NCBI RefSeq assembly: GCF_041146795.1
Contig: NC_135178.1
Span: forward strand, 806,001-870,000
Reading direction: 5' to 3'
DNA: 64,000 nucleotides
From: Maylandia zebra
Taxonomy: Eukaryota > Chordata > Actinopteri > Cichliformes > Cichlidae
Shown here one piece after another: positions 46,430 through 58,837 of this stretch. The notes below the pieces were generated by a model. That model made no database searches. It saw only the letters and a program-made list of their open reading frames with translations, and was not told the DNA's origin. The position numbers and the translations under genes are program-made. Numbering within the stretch: the stretch's first letter is position 1; each line of letters begins with the position of its first letter.

Positions 46430-47054
46430 TTTTGTCTGTGAAGGTTCTCAGTCATCCAGGTCATCGTAGTCTAAGGAGCTTGGAAAGAAAAAAAAGTGTC
46501 TGGACTTCTTTGAGTTGCTTGAAGACATTTTACCTCTTATCTGAGAAGCTTCTTCAGTTCTAGAGTCAAATGTTGGAGAGTCCCAGATTTAAGCCATGTG
46601 GGAGTGCCCCCCAGAGAGGGACAATGGACCCCCTAATGAACCCCTACCTAATTACATGAGCCAAGGTGTGAAAATGGGTGTAGTTCACAATCAGCTAAGG
46701 TTTTCGGTGAGCTCATTGTGAAACCTAGCCCCACCCTATCATGTGATTTCCTGAGGTCAGAAGTCCCGGGATGTGAGTGGGCATTAAGGCGTCTGGGAAA
46801 GGATCTCAGAACTGGATTATAGATGGCAGACAGTGGACACAAAGGGCTTCTTTCACTCCTCTTTCAAACCATCTGTCTTCTTTGTCCAAAATGTGAATAT
46901 TGGTGTCCTCGAAGGACTGACCTTTGACCTGTAGATGCAGATGGTCCACCAAGTCTCTTCCAGTTGACGTGGTATACATATACATATATATACATGTATA
47001 GATATATTTTTTTCGGATCCAAATAAACAGATGCGACCAATTAGATCCCTCCAT
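46430..47054 (-). pseudogene. Penelope-like GIY-YIG fragment with terminal block
   Basis: Minus strand: DLVDHLHLQVKGQSFED, EDRWFERGVKEAL and, in another frame, SAIYNPVLRSFPRRLNAHSH, ending in the terminal block GTTCTCAGTCATCCAGGTCA at 46446. It is parallel to the copy at 30398-30900 but more decayed and 5'-truncated before the YIG strand. Confidence 0.8.
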
Positions 47055-47072
47055 CTGGCAACAAGTGCACTC

Positions 47073-47384
47073 CTAACTCAAGTCATGCGCTAGTACTGAT
47101 ATGGAAATAGTAAAATAATACTTTACCTCAGTCAATGTGGTCCCAATAAGAGCTGAAATTGCCCCATTGGCATCCTGAATATATATGAAAGCTTCAGATC
47201 GTGGATCAAGCCATGACATTTTCCCTGTTGCTGCTGCCTTGAGAGGATTGGATAGACCCAGAATCTGTTTCTTCCTTTTCTTGTTTAGAAAGCTCACGAC
47301 CAGCTTATCGTCAGTTGACTTAAACTTTTTTTCACAGTGCATTTTTTGATGATGAATTTTCAGCAAAAATACAATGCATTCCAT
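47073..47384 (-). other. Unrecognised open frame with donor site
   Basis: A 103-codon minus-strand frame with a composition like a real exon (KKRKKQILGLSNPLKAAATG, KMSWLDPRSEAFIYIQD, ISALIGTTLTE) and a plausible donor GAG|GTAAAG at about 47128. No family recognised. It may be part of a mobile-element gene cut by the Penelope fragment. Confidence 0.35.
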
Positions 47385-47652
47385 TACATGGCAAATTCAG
47401 ATATAGTTCTGCAATCTGTTGGGTGTTTAAAGGCCTTTAGCCTTGCACATACTAATTAGAAAACTGAAAAAAAATTGTGTTATCTCTTATGTACCAACCA
47501 CCTGGTCCTTATGCCCTGATATTGAAAGTTAAAGACCCTACAGTAAAATTTATATCTCAGTGGTGCAAAAATGTTGGAATAAATAAGGGACGGATAAGGG
47601 CCAAAATTAATTATCTCAGTCTCATGTACATGCATTCTTTATTCACATACAT

Positions 47653-47735
47653 ACTCTATATTGTCAAAAGTATTCATTTACCCATCTCCAACTCATTGAA
47701 TTCACATGTCCCAATCATGTCCATGGCCACAGGTG
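47653..47735 (+). repeat. Terminal fragment of a fish DNA transposon
   Basis: CTATATTGTCAAAAGTATTC, CATGTCCCAATCATGTCC and ATGGCCACAGGTG form the known 5' end of an abundant fish non-autonomous transposon. The remainder is absent or too diverged. Confidence 0.6.
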
Positions 47736-47940
47736 CACAGAGGTTGCCAGCTTTCTGCAGAGTCACAGTTCAGCCACAATGACGAATCAACTTCTCCATC
47801 TGGAAATCTTATGAATGCCTAGTTTTGTGGCTGTGGCGCATTTTGTATAGCTTCTGTTCCTTTGTTTAGTAGCTTTCTGCCTTCACCTGAGAGGGTGTGC
47901 TCTAAGTATGTGACTTCATAATTAGAGTTTATTTAAAGAT

Positions 47941-48226
47941 ACCTTGTGGCCTTAACTCAGCCAAGTGACGTAACACAGCCATGGTATTTTGCTTACACCC
48001 TTCCTCTGTGTGGCCAGTCACTAAAATGTCATTACGTAGAGTAGAAACTGTCTCTGCTGCTGGCAGGAGGCAGGACATCATTGATTTCTTTAAAGCTTCA
48101 GCATAGAGAGTGGGGATTTGCTACTACTGGTAGCATCATTTCAGGGATTTCATTTATTGCTCGCTGATCATGCACTAGTTGGTATTTTGCAGTATTAGCT
48201 TTCTTCACCACTTAAACAAAACATCA
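47941..48226 (-). pseudogene. Endogenous retrovirus pol remnant (RT)
   Basis: On the minus strand, one frame shows the RT entry motif VVKKANTAKYQLVHDQRAIN and VVANPH. After a deletion of the central RT, another frame shows DILVTGHTEEGCKQNTMAVL, the sequence after the active-site turn. The active-site Asp pair is not intact. It lies downstream of the env/LTR remnant at 49.2-50.2 kb on the same strand, which is the wrong order for one provirus, so it is a separate copy or a rearrangement. Confidence 0.65.
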
Positions 48227-48229
48227 CTC

Positions 48230-48233
48230 TTTG

Positions 48234-48270
<37 letters not shown>

Positions 48271-49190
48271 AATTCTCCTTTCTCAAAAACAGAAAATGAA
48301 ATCGTAGTTGTTCTTGGCTGAGAAACACAAAACCTCCTTCTTTCTTTTTTTCCCTTCAAGACAAGAAACTAAGTTTTAACTTTTCTGACTTATCACCTAA
48401 AGCAAAGCAGACAACCCAGCTCTCAGCTGGCTCTGAACTTATCATCATCAAGGTCGCATGGTGAGAGCTACTTCAGAAATCACAGTACTCCTCTCTCAAG
48501 CAACACGTCAAAAAACAAAAAAACAAAAAACAAAACTCAGCACACTACACAGAGAACAACAGCCAAGACACAACTGAAGATGCTGTTCTTCTTTGTTCTC
48601 CTTAAATTTTAGAATAAACTTCATCTGCATTAGTAAATCATATGCCTAATCATTATGTGTCACTGTGATCTACAAGTATGGTCACAAATTTATTTATTTT
48701 TCAAAACAAAACAAAACAAGTTGCTGATAGCATGAACACTTTACACACATGTGTCAGGATGCAAAAAAGCTGCTGCCAAAGGCAAATCAGAAGTGTGAGG
48801 GGAAAAAAACTGAGCTCACAGACAGCTGCATGTTTGAATTCTCATGAAGCTCCTGCTGTAAAAAAACAAACATATTACTTGCTCATCAGCTTACAGTGAC
48901 CACATATTTAATTCAGCTTCTCAATTATGTAGCTTTAGCTGTTTAGCTGTTGTCTACAGGGTTTAGCTTATTAGTTGTTAGTATAGGTGTGCTCTATATT
49001 TCTGCAATGTCTCGTCTAGGATGACAGGTTTTCAAGCAGGTCAAGTGCCTCTTATGCACTTAATTAGTTTACATATTTTCTTTATTTTCTTCATCCCATA
49101 TCTCATTATACTGAATTTGAGCAACCTTAAGCTTGATGCAGACTACTTCTAACAATTATCTACCTCACATCATAACTGACTAAGGTGCCT
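48230..49190. other. No gene seen; TTA microsatellite
   Basis: (TTA)n at 48234-48269, then AT-rich sequence with A-runs near 48500-48540. No coding motif found. Confidence 0.55.
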
Positions 49191-49193
49191 CTT

Positions 49194-49651
49194 TGTTAAG
49201 AGATGTATTCTAAAACACTTCTTCAGTAGAGAATCAGAGAAGAGAAACACGCAGAATTTCTTGCTAGCAAGGGCAGCCTCCAGAACTGAGACTCGCACTG
49301 AGAAACTGCCCCGGGTTTTATTTATACTTCAGTGTGTGTGTGTGTGTGTGTGTGTGTGACCCCATAAAGTCCAGCAGTTCATCTAAACAAAAAGCACTTA
49401 GACAGATATAGCTACGTTAATCCTACCGTAAAACAATAAGACAAGGTACGACCTCTCCCATGCTCCTAGGATGTGGGGGTGAACGCCAGAACACCCTGGA
49501 ATGTTACAGACCTCCTAGGATGAGACATTCTTTCAATATGCCACCAACTATATACTTCTAAACACAAATGATTACATGCAGTATTCTACCATATTCAAAC
49601 TTATATCACTAAAAGACTATACTGACTACTAAATACAATTTTCCATTGACA
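49194..49651 (-). mobile_element. Endogenous retrovirus 3' LTR (458 bp)
   Basis: On the minus strand it begins TGTCAATGG right after a purine-rich ACAGGAGGGAA (polypurine tract) and ends CTCTTAACA. A TATA-like GTATAAATAAAA lies near 49327 beside a (CA)n run. Its first 90 bp match 53160-53262, the presumed 5' LTR start. Confidence 0.72.
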
Positions 49652-49734
49652 TTCCCTCCTGTTGTCAGTATATCTTTAGGTGAGATATCAGTATGTAAAA
49701 TCTTGTTGTACATTTTCTGTCACATCGTCATTAA

Positions 49735-50244
49735 TCACACAAAGTCTTCATGTTCATTTGTCACGGCTGTATATGCAGCAACAGTGGAAAATATTATGCG
49801 GTTAATCATGAGTTTTAGACATGGCAGTATACACGTTACAAAAACACAAAATAAAAGTAAAAATATCCCAACTCCGATGAGTAGTCCTTTTAGCACCTGT
49901 AACCAGGAGCCAGTGTATAGCCAAGAAAACCAGTCACTTGTATCACTTACATAGTCCTGATTTTGGGCCTGCTGGATTTGTCTCAAAGCATTCAGGGCGT
50001 CAGTCATGTTTAATGAGCGTACATCGTCCAGTATGTAAGTGCAGCAGGTGTTGTTGAAGAGGACGCAAAGTCCCCTCTCTCTGCTAATATCATGGAGTAG
50101 TTCTTCCCTGGGAGTTGGTCCAGGAACACATATAGTGTGGGGTGTGTTGACGTACTGGCATATGAGAACAGACATAATAGTCTGTATTTGCCGATTCTGC
50201 CTTTGTTCTGTCGTGGATATACTTATGGCTCTTCTACTGTCCAT
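49735..50244 (-). pseudogene. Endogenous retrovirus envelope, transmembrane-subunit segment
   Basis: A 169-codon open frame. It shows a disulfide motif of the CX6CC type (CVLFNNTCC), preceded by a heptad-like helix region and followed by a Trp-rich membrane-proximal part, a hydrophobic anchor (about residues 118-140) and a short tail ending near the polypurine tract. This layout is that of gamma/epsilon-type retroviral TM subunits. The surface subunit, fusion peptide and gag-pol are not intact; upstream sequence to 51 kb is decayed. The host's env in intact viruses drives membrane fusion; this piece alone cannot. Confidence 0.78.
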
Positions 50245-53149
50245 CCTCTGCAGAAAAACCCCTCTGTGGAAAGGGTGCTGGGTCCAGTTATCTTACTGCT
50301 GTTATGATCCCAGCAGTCTTCAGTGTTCCATCGTATGCACAGTATAGTGACACAGCATTAGGTGATGTTCATAGGAAACTGCTGTCATCACCACCATAGC
50401 TTCTGGTTCCTGTGCTTTCACAGAATCATGATGCCATCCTTAGACTCCCTCTGTGCTGTCGATGGAGCTTGGCACGCTCCCCTCATCCTTCAGGTGCCCG
50501 TCTGTTGTCCACAATCTCCTCTGTTGGCCTCTGGAAATCCCCCTTGGCACAGCTCTCATTCCAACGCAGTTTCATGGTCCTTGCTGTGGCTTCAAAGTTT
50601 GATCTCATGATGGGCCCCAACCAGCTCGACCTTTGACCTCAACCACTGCCTGGGCTGTCAGCTATGCCTGGAATGGTTCTCGCTTCTCACTGGGCCTCTG
50701 AAGATTCCTCAGGAGATTACTGCTGCACCTGTATTTCCTTGCTAGGAGGAAAAACTTCTATTTGGAGAGCATGTCAACAATCATCAAACCACATTTTTTA
50801 GTTCAGTGAACTTCACTTATAGGCCATCAAAGCCTCATCTGAACATGGATGCACCACTTGCATAGGTTTAATACCCGTTGAATGAACTGTTAATCACACA
50901 AATCGCTGCAAAAATCATATAAAACATAATTTAATGTTAATTCATTGTTTCATGTTAATCCTGGACCCCTCCTCTTGACGCATGGACACTCCCATGAGTC
51001 AACTCATCAAAGCCAGATTCCTGTCTTAAAGAAAAAGGTTAGCTAGATCATGTCCCAGGCAACATCAGGGCGTCTCCTCCTCTGGAGCAGCACCACCCCG
51101 GACCTATAATCCTGCAATAAAAGATGTTAGCGTGTTTTGCATATTAAGTTTGCTTAAAAACTGGCTCAGCCAGGAGCCTGCATACACACCATCATGGCCT
51201 GAAAAACAAGATCTGGAAGTGAAATCAAACTTCACACTTAAAGTAATAAAGTATTCAGCACCAGCAAGACAAGTATCATGTGCAGGTTTTCTCAAATCAG
51301 TAAACTACAATTATTTCCATAATTTGCCTCAGACATGGATCATCCCATGTACTCAGTCAACATTAATGTAATCGGTGACTTTCCTTAAGCAAAGTCACTC
51401 AACTCATTAATCACTAGTTTCAACACAGGAAATTTATCACATGTTATTCACATTGTCAAAGTAACCTTCACATTTTCCCAAAAACACAGTGTAACAGCAT
51501 CACCAACTCATAACCTGTAAACACAGTTTTCTTCACACATAAACCCAGAAATCCTGTAGTAGAAAAACATTAACTAGTCCTCTTATAAATCACATGATCA
51601 AACACATGAAGAACTGTAATGCTGTAGAAAAGAAAATGCAAATGTTAGCGCTGCGCAGGCGTATGCATACTTTGTCACAGTTACCTCTGTAAGCAACACA
51701 AGGTAGTGAACAACACCCCTGGTAGATGCACAGACACAGAAAGTGGCATTTAAAAGGTTAAATCGTCATGCAACCTCGGATGTTGCTGTTATCTTTCTGC
51801 TCCTGTAAAAGGAAACACACATAGATTCATCTGCACCTTTGTCAGGTGGGGGTTAACTTCACACAGTCATGTTACATCAGTAAAGTCTTGTTAGCTTTTG
51901 TCAGCTTTTACCAGTCAGTCAGTTTTATTTTCTCTCACTTATTCATTCATCCATTCTTTCTTTCTTTCTTTGCTGATAGTGGAAACCATCGCCGCATTTG
52001 ATTTCCACCCTCAGCAAAATGACGTCATTTCAAAAGAAAAAGAAGAACTTTAGATCGGATTACCTCACTGAATCCTTTTTGGGCAGGGACTCTCATTTTC
52101 TAATTGTCCCAAATAAGTGGCTTTCTCCTGAGCCCATTTTAATGTGGAGAAACTCACTTGTAACAATTTTCTCGACGACGTGTAGCACTTTTAATTCCCG
52201 TTGTGCAGATCTGCTTAAAGAAAAGAAATTCACAAAGAGAAATTAGTGCACTGTTCAAAAAATAAAAATAAAATGAAAAATAACAGAGATTATCAAACAA
52301 AACTTTCAGTGCACTGTGAAAGTATCAAAATAAAAGGCCTTGTTACGTCATGACACAAGCTCCTTATCTCAGGAGGGTAAATCATACCATTAGCATGGTT
52401 TATCATACCATCATACTAATTGGCAGGCTCAACTTCACAACAAAAGAAAAACCATCAGCTAGATTCACTCCAAACCAACCATCAGCTGCACAACACACAA
52501 CATAATCCTAATATGTCTCATTAGCTATGAGTTTAATCCCCAGGTCTGTGCTCTTCACTCATTTAGGCCACAGACACATTTTATTCAGCTTTCCTTTTTT
52601 CCCGTCATCATAAAACATGTGACATGTTGTCATGCACTTCACAAAAGAAGTTTGTTCTTATGTATTCAGAGTTGTGTATCTGGGTGCAGGATTCACTCAC
52701 ATATCAAAACAGGAAACTCAGTGTTTTAGAGTCTCCACTCTAACAAACTCCAAACATCCCATTCACTCGTGCTAGAATTCAGTCACCTTTCCTTAATCTA
52801 AGAACGATCAACTAATTTGTATATCAGCTATTAACCCACTAAGATGACAGGACAACAGAAATGCATGTTGAAAATGTTATCACAAAAATAGAATTTCCCT
52901 CATACAGTAAATTACTTGTGCTGCATCAGTCAAGCAGAAAGCATTTCCCAATTTACTATATTAACAACTAAATTTATTGTCAGATCACTGGTTGGTCAAA
53001 CCAGAATCTTTTTTTTTCCACAAAAGTTAAACTGTTGTCCTGCAACCTAGAGAGTCAATTTTTTGCATTGGATAAATTCAGCATTTGATAACAGGTGTCT
53101 GCTAAATTTACCCTATTTTAACACTGATGAGACTTAACAAGCTAATTTT
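50245..53149. other. No gene recognised; presumed decayed proviral interior
   Basis: Lies between the env segment and the putative 5' LTR relic. Six-frame reading shows only short frames without retroviral or host motifs. A CTTT/TTTC run is at 51955-51972. Confidence 0.45.
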
Positions 53150-53262
53150 CATTGCATAATCAGTTCTACGCAGGGAAAAGGTCATCATGCAGTATTCTAT
53201 CACATGTAAACTTATATCATTAAAAGTTTATACTGACTACTAAGTACAATTTTCCCTTAACA
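53150..53262 (-). mobile_element. 5' LTR relic of the retrovirus
   Basis: On the minus strand TGTTAAGGGAAAATTGTAC and about 90 bp onward match the start of the 3' LTR (49651 down). The rest of this LTR is missing or diverged, so the provirus spans about 49194-53262 with a large loss. Confidence 0.6.
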
Positions 53263-53345
53263 ATGACTGAATGTAGTGTAAAGCGCTTTGGGGTCCATAG
53301 GGACAAAGTAAAGCACCATACAAATACAGGCCATTTAGCATTTAT
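53263..53345 (+). repeat. SINE 3' tail (AFC-like)
   Basis: GTAAAGCGCTTTGGGGTCC, then AAATACAGGCCATTTAGC, matching the tail of cichlid AFC SINEs. It abuts the LTR start directly. Confidence 0.7.
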
Positions 53346-53872
53346 TTAGCAGCTCCTGGCTCCTACTAACTCTCTTAGTTCCAGTGGAAGCAGTAAGGGT
53401 GTAGTTAGTTTTTCACATTTATGCATTTTGGCGTAAGTTTTGTACATAATGATAATATGGTATATATAATTAATTTTAAGACCTTTTTTTCCTGTTCTGA
53501 TATGCTGGAACTGAAACAAAGCATGCTTTTTTTCCCACACTTTTGTCATTTCAAAAAAGTGATAGCATTGGCTCTCAGTCCAGTTTAAACAATAAAAGAG
53601 ACTTCTCCTTGTACAGGCATACAGTACTGTAGCACATTCACACCCATTGATTTGGGCTGCTACAACCGCACAAGGTGGAAAGCTGAATCTCCATAAACAA
53701 AAACACAAACTGGTATGGATTTTACTTTTTAAGAGGAGCAGTTTCTTATTTGATTAGATCCATAGTCATTTATAAATGGAGCAAATTAGCAGTGACTATG
53801 TGTTTATACACCACTCAATATTTAATTAGTTATTATAATAGTATTTTCTCTGTTATTATCTCTGTTTTTTTC

Positions 53873-54118
53873 CCCAGTGTGTCTTGTCTTCGTCCCATCA
53901 CTCACAGCCTGTGGGGGCAGATGGCCACCCCTCCCTGAGCCTGGTTCTTCTGGAGGTTTCTTCCAGTTAAATGAGAGTTTTTCCACTCCACTGTCACCAA
54001 GTGCTTGCTCATAGGGGGTTGTCTCTCTATTATTGTAGGGTCTTTAAATTACAATATAAAGTACCTTGAGGCAGCTGTTGTTGTGATTTGTGGTAAAATA
54101 AATTACACTGAATTGAAT
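53873..54118 (+). repeat. L2-type LINE 3' end
   Basis: CCCTCCCTGAGCCTGGTTC, GGAGGTTTCTTCC, CACCAAGTGCTTGCTCATAG and a final TGAATTGAATTT tail. Same family as 21664-22038. Confidence 0.85.
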
Positions 54119-54515
54119 TTTTAAAAAAGTACTATTCAACATCAACTACACAACCAGAAAAACACAACATTTTTACTTTTTTGCAATAACTTTCTCTTTT
54201 TGAAAACCTTTTTTATAAATTGCCATTTCATAACGCTGCATCCTTGAAAATCTAAAACATTTATAGCTTTTATCTCCATCCCACTGAGTTGCCAGTAGCA
54301 ACACTTCAGGGACCCAAAGGTGTTAACCATTATACTGCATTATATTGCACTTCTGCTTCAATCCTTTTTGTGCTAAACTATGGAGAACATAATGTCTCTC
54401 TTGCAGGTAGGTGTACTGAAAGCATGTCTTGAATTTTCCTCAGCATTTTTGTTTGCGGAGAACAAGACAATCTGCCCCAAATGATTAACAGATCTTCATC
54501 CAGTGCTGTCACAAC

Positions 54516-55730
54516 CAGAGATGGTAAATGGTAAATGGACTAGTTCTTATATAGCGCTTTTCCACTCTTCTGAGCACTCAAAGCGCTTTACACAACTTGT
54601 GCATTCACCCATTCACACCAGCACAACTGACATTCACACACATTCATACTCCGATGAATGCATCGGAGAGCAATTTCGGGTTAGTATCTTGCCCAAGGAT
54701 ATTTGGCATGCAGACTAGGGGAAGCCGGGAATCGAACCACCAACCTTCCGATTAGTAGATGACCTGCTCTACCACCTGAGCTACAGCCAGCCATGGGCAG
54801 TAACGCGTTACTGTAATCTGATTACTTTTTTCAGGTAATTAGATTACTGTTACTTTCCCATAGGAACGCTGCGTTACTAAAACCGTGATTTTTTTTGCGA
54901 GAATGTCTCATGACAGTGATGTAAGCGAGTGCGACGTTCGTGACAACAGCTGTGTGCAGATCAACAATGGATAATATATCGAGTGTGGGAGAGAGTATGA
55001 GTGTGCAGCATTTAAAGCGTGGAAGTACTGACCTTACTTTGAGTTTGATTCCATAAAAAGTGACAAAAACATTAGCGTCCGTTGGGCGTGGGAAGAAAAC
55101 GTCTTTTTACAGCGAAAAAAAAACCCCTAAACAAGCACCGAGTGCACTACGACATAATGGGAAACTCACAGAGAAACTCGCGTATCCTTCCACTGACCGC
55201 TGCACACCTGCACCAGGGTAAACCTCCGCCTCCCCAACTCCTGCTTTACAGGTGAAAATAGAGCAACGGGACTGCTAGTCTTTGACTTTATTTATTTTCT
55301 GCTGTTTTACTTGCATCTATTTGAAAGACTGAGTGTAAACACAAAAAATATTTTATTTTATGTGCTGGAATGTGCAGAAAATAGGTTTAAATGTTAAACT
55401 AATTTCTTCCAGTCAGAGAATGTTGCATATAATTAAATTTTTGCTTGATGCATAAAGTTAAAAGATTAAAACTAATAAAACAAGTTTTAAAAAGAGACTT
55501 TTCCATTTGATTACATTTTGTATGATGGATTATGCAGAAAAAGTAGAATTGGGCTGAAAGATCTATCGCTTTATCACCTATTCAGGTTGTAAATCGTGTT
55601 TTTAAAAAGTAACTAAGTAACTAAGTAATTAATTACTTTTGAAAATAAGTAATCAGTAAAGTAACGGGATTACTCGGTAATCGGTAATTAGTTACTGATT
55701 ACTTTTTTTCAAGTAACTTGACCAACACTG
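54516..55730. mobile_element. hAT-like non-autonomous element, copy 2, with SINE in its left TIR
   Basis: Left end CAGAGATGG, right end CCAACACTG (reverse complement CAGTGTTGG), flanked by the 8-bp direct duplication GTCACAAC at 54508-54515 and 55731-55738. The tRNA-SINE splits the left terminal repeat, which resumes at 54794 with CATGGGCAGTAACGCG. The body is the reverse of the copy at 4292-5243. The 8-bp duplication supports hAT. Confidence 0.85.
54525..54793 (-). mobile_element. tRNA-derived SINE
   Basis: In reverse: GGCTGTAGCTCAGGTGGTAG (A box), GTTCGATTCCCGG (B box), CTGCATGCCAAATATCC, then a LINE-like tail GTAAAGCGCTTTGAGTGC and CTATATAAGAACTAG, ending in TTTACCA repeats. It is inserted 9 bp inside the hAT-like element with ATGG on both sides as a possible target duplication. 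Confidence 0.88.
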
Positions 55731-55738
55731 GTCACAAC

Positions 55739-56230
55739 ACATGGTCTCTCGCATTGTGGCAGTGTACAACAGAAAGACTACTGACAGTATGTGCAGCAGC
55801 AGCTGCAATGGCAAAACAATTGAATATCAAGCAGCTTGCCCTTGTCAGTTACTGATACTTTTAACTCATTACAGGTACAATCACACTCAGCCTGTAAGTT
55901 TAAAGAAGGAAATGTGTCACAATGAACACACGAGAATGGAGAATAAGGACTTTATGTCAAACCAGTGATTTATGGCTCCCTCTCAAATGATTTATAACTA
56001 AGGAAGTATTCAAAGTTAATGGCAGCCATAATTTTTAGGAATATTGTAAAAGTACAATATGTAATAAATCAGTAATAATCAATTATCATACTGTGGAGGA
56101 TCATAAAATATGATTATGAAAATATGATGATGAATAAGATGTTTGAATTAAAAATGGCGTGCTGTTGTCATTTTAAGCCAAAAAGTTTACTTTTTAGACA
56201 AAAAAATGCCACCTTTTTAGACAACTGTTT
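55739..56230. other. No gene seen
   Basis: AT-rich sequence with only short frames. Confidence 0.5.
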
Positions 56231-56237
56231 TAGGGAC

Positions 56238-56510
56238 CTATGTAGGGGGGTGTGTATGTGTGTGTGTGCGTGCGTGTGTGTGTCTGAGGTATTCACTGAG
56301 CATGTGGTCAGTTGGGGCCATCTTCCTGATGTATTCATGGATGTTTGTCGTCTCATCCTGGACCGTGGTGCTGACACTCATCAGTCCCCAGCCTCCATCC
56401 TTCTGCTTAGCGTACAGCCTCAGGTTGCTGGACTTGGGGTGAAACCCTCCATGCATGGTCAGGAGCTTCCTTGTCATTTGGAAAATCACAGAATAATTAG
56501 TATTTGAGAT
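56238..56510 (-). pseudogene. LINE reverse-transcriptase C-terminal fragment
   Basis: Minus strand: TRKLLTMHGGFHPKSSNLRL, then YAKQKDGGWGLMSV, TTNIHEYIRKMAPTDHMLSE. I recognise this as the post-RT region of a fish non-LTR element. It ends in a GT-rich microsatellite (56248-56285). Confidence 0.65.
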
Positions 56511-56559
56511 CAACACTAACATGTAGTTTAAAGGTGTGAGAAGTAAATGCATCACAGAA

Positions 56560-58835
56560 ACTAAAAAGGAGCTGCTTCTCCTCTACATTTGTCCAAATAA
56601 AGTACAAGTGATTTGCAATAAAGTTGATACAAAACACACAAAAGAGATCCATGAGATGGTTCACATCATCTAAACAAGACTCGAACAGAACCTAAATTGT
56701 TAAAGTTCACTTCCTGTCTGTGGGGGGATTGTATTTTTTATTACCTGAGCTACTGTTGATGCTGTAAAAGCACCCTCACTGAAAGAGAAGTACACATTTG
56801 GAGAAACTGTGCTGTAACTTCACATATTGTAAATGTTTCTGTCATTTCTTTCAGAAAAGAAAAATAAATAAGTTATAAACTCCTTGATATGGTGATGTCA
56901 GTATTTCACACAGACATCACATGTTAAAAACAGGTAAGGTACGGTCCTCCATACAGACTGAACACACTTTGTCATAGATGTAAGAGGACTGGAAAAAAAG
57001 GTGTAATAATAAATACAACCAAAAATGTTAATAGAGTCATTTGATTTATTCTAAATTTGAAAATTGCTTTATGTCCACCATTCTTGTGACTGACAGTCTC
57101 ACTGCCAGGTCACTGTTGTTGTAATTTAGTGATCTATAGATAAAACTAGCGGTGTGCGATACTGCATATTTTGGAGGTGAGATGGACTCACCTGTACGGC
57201 ATCTACAATCACACCTGGCCAGCTTAAAACCTGTGCTCTGCTTGTGTTGTTGTTTCTGGTGGTGATGTGTACATCTGGCAGCGAGAGAGCTGCAGCCGTT
57301 GAATGTACTGTTACAGCAACCGTGTGATTATTGTAAATGTGGACAGTGCGTGGGAAGGACTGGAGGCTGGCGGGCCAGCGGGACTTGCCAAGCTGGAGAC
57401 GTAGGTCAAGGTGGGGGTCCTGCCACACCCGAGGGCGGCGTGGTCCTGCGAGCTGGCTGCCTGCCCAGCTGCCTGTGAGCCCTGGCTCACTTCCACGCCT
57501 GCTGCATTGCCACTGCTTGCCACATGGGTGGCCCCTGGACCAGCTCTGGGTCTGCCGCTGCAGGCAGCCCCGGGAATCACTCTCGTCACCGCCGCCGCTG
57601 GATACGAAGTGGTTCATCATCAGGAACCCTCACATTAACTTTTATAGACTGGAAAGAGTTAGCGTTCATCCTCCAGCTTCACTGTGTTTATGTTATGCTA
57701 ACATAGCTGTGTAGCTAGCGATCATGTAGCACATCATTATATACCAGCTAGCCCAACTTCAGTAACCCTGCAAACATCACTGCTGTTTAGTTTTCTCTCT
57801 TCATTTATGTTGGAAGTGAAACTAGCGAGCTAACTTCCTGCTAACTTCTAACTCCGTAAAAATTCATAAATTCTGTTTTCATGGATGCCTGGATGTTAAA
57901 CTTCATTGTTACACCTGGTAAAGCAGCAACGCTGATCATTTTATTAAAGATGAAAGAATTTAAACAGTATTTAAGTCTCGGTAATGCTGCAGTGATCATT
58001 TGACTTTGGGACCTGAAGCTGAGTTTGAACCCGGAAACAGCTAATGAGATCAGACTTAAAGACCAGATTACAGGTACTGCACTGCAGTGATTTGTATTAT
58101 AACTATTTAATGATGGCTGAGGGTCGAGGCCAACACTCTTTGAATAGAGGGGGTGGCTTAATGACACTGTATGCTTATGACACTGGGTGGCTTATGACAT
58201 AAAACACTTATTTGTACGTTATAATGTTATAATTTTCTTACACTGTGTGTAATTTTTATAGACACTTTGTTCATTGTATCAATGTGTAATTATGTATCTT
58301 TGATAAATAAATTATTTAATCTTGTATTTGTGTACTTTCTGGTTATTGAATAAAAAATTAGTCACACATCCATGGCTGAAAGAAATGTTTGATGGAAAAA
58401 AGGAAACAAGTGTCTTGCTGCAGTAGTACTAGAAGTAGTACTAGTAGTCCTAGTATTGTGCAACAACGAGGCTTCAAGAGCGATCACTCTTCTGGCTTGC
58501 AAATGGTGAAATAATGTCACAGTCTTAGCTGCAAATCAGAAATCTTAGTAAATTAAAAAAATGAGTTTAAACTTTAGGTTTGGCATAGACACAGACTTTA
58601 TTAATGCCACACTCAGGAAATTCACGTTACAGGAGCACAACGGTCAGTAAGAAAACGTGGATCAGAGATATATTAGAAAAATACAAAAAAATAGTGCACA
58701 AATTTGCAGCCAATAAACTCAGGGAATTTTATATCAGCATATCAGTATAAAGCTGTCTGTAATTCCTGGACAGTTCATGAAATAATTTTAAATTAAAGCT
58801 GCACTCCAGTTAACTTTAATAACTAATAACAGGTT
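56560..58835. other. No gene recognised; scattered repeats
   Basis: 57165-57640 is GC-rich and shares GCATCTACAATCACACC-type sequence with 19495-19560. 57844-57960 is the inverse of 11602-11715. A LINE-tail-like piece, TTATTAATGCCACACTCAGG, lies near 58598. None of the long GC-rich frames here has a domain. Confidence 0.5.
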
Positions 58836-58837
58836 TA

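Noticed and set aside
57126..57714. GC-rich frames on both strands (up to 164 codons)
   Set aside because: No domain, no splice context, and part of the block is repeated near 19.5 kb; openness follows from base composition.
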